64,000 bases of DNA from Lithospermum erythrorhizon (Eukaryota > Streptophyta > Magnoliopsida > Boraginales > Boraginaceae): assembly GCA_019722365.1 (NCBI GenBank), contig JADFUC010002334.1, positions 434,001-498,000 of the forward strand, in the 5' to 3' direction. Of this stretch, positions 63,423-64,000 are shown in pieces. Each line of letters begins with the position of its first letter. Within the stretch, counting starts at the first letter, position 1. The translations under genes and the position numbers were made by a program. The notes beneath the pieces are model-generated. The model was not told the DNA's origin. It saw only the letters and a program-made list of their open reading frames with translations, and ran no database searches.

Positions 63423-64000
63423 CTCCGTAACTTCATAAAAGAAAAGACAATTTCTAGAATTACTGGTAGCATAAGAACACTACGATCATAACTAATCAAG
63501 AAAGGTGGAGATAAATTATGCAGCTACGACGCAGTTCAAAATTCAAATTGAAGATGTAGTGTCATAGTTAATTAAAAGAAACAAGATTACAAGTTGAAAG
63601 GATAATTTAGTGCATCAAGTCATGAACTGTCTAGAGATCTTAGAAATCCTTGAATAACATGTTCCTAATCATCATTGAACAAAAATGTCGATTAACGTTA
63701 AACAGATTGAGATGATTCAACCATTTTTAATTTATACACAAAAGATACATTTTCTTCTTATATATCTACATTAGACATTGAAAATATTATTTAAATAAGA
63801 TTAATTCTTAATCAAAGTTGGTTTGTCAAACATAGCAACTAATTTGGGATGGATGGAGTATTACATTTTCTTCTTTGGTTCGCATACTAAACTCCTTAGA
63901 ATACCAAATGTCTGTTAATATGCTGCATTATAGTCTATATTGCCAAACTAGGACAGATTCTTGAAACTTTTTTCAACAAATCACCCTCATCTATAGTCTA
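63423..64000. other. Upstream region of the mutase-like gene
   Basis: AT-rich DNA that should contain the 5' leader and promoter of the minus-strand mutase-like gene. No other gene was seen before the window ends. Confidence 0.5.

Overview
The window is nuclear DNA from a flowering plant. The evidence is spliced genes with GT-AG (and two GC-AG) introns, a chloroplast-type amino-acid gene with a transit peptide, an L-type lectin receptor kinase, AT-rich introns and intergenic DNA, and a Ty3/gypsy LTR retrotransposon. The genes are eudicot-like. The recurrent short motif cggagta, frequent in Caryophyllales repeats, hints at that order, but this is a weak inference. I saw no CRISPR array, operon or prokaryotic feature.

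Layout. 1-6.4 kb: decayed repeats without a recognisable gene. 6.4-15.4 kb: one LTR retrotransposon on the minus strand, with two ~2.4 kb LTRs, a primer-binding site and a gypsy-type 3' end, but no intact gag-pol. 16.0-16.8 kb: an intronless, MIF4G-only copy related to the splicing factor CWC22. 17-22 kb: decayed repeat DNA. 22.2-22.9 kb: a remnant of an F-box-associated domain gene; a second, smaller remnant lies at 45.15 kb. 24.7-26.8 kb (minus): a CGR2/CGR3-type Golgi methyltransferase. 28.3-31.9 kb (plus): LL-diaminopimelate aminotransferase (lysine synthesis in plastids). 32.5-35.1 kb (minus): a TIN1-like secretory protein. 36.2-42.9 kb (minus): a Spinster-type MFS transporter whose conserved penultimate region is frame-broken. 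43-51 kb: minisatellites, AT-rich microsatellites and duplicated non-coding DNA. 51.0-53.1 kb (minus): an L-type lectin receptor kinase. 55.1-61.0 kb (plus): a POL5/MYBBP1A-like nucleolar protein. 61.6-63.4 kb (minus): a phosphoglycerate mutase-like (histidine phosphatase) protein.

The genes do not form one pathway. They are a typical mix of housekeeping and signalling functions. The TIN1, Spinster, POL5 and phosphoglycerate-mutase-like genes recall, from memory, neighbouring Arabidopsis loci At5g64420-At5g64510, so the right half looks like a conserved syntenic block. Exon boundaries were worked out by hand from reading frame, splice consensus and recalled family sequences; no search was run.

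The observations most worth checking are the broken Spinster exon, the truncated CWC22 copy, an unfolded-protein-response element in the TIN1-like promoter, two GC-AG introns in adjacent genes, a 31-bp perfect inverted repeat, and a dimeric minisatellite in the first Spinster intron. I did not find a clearly new biological system.
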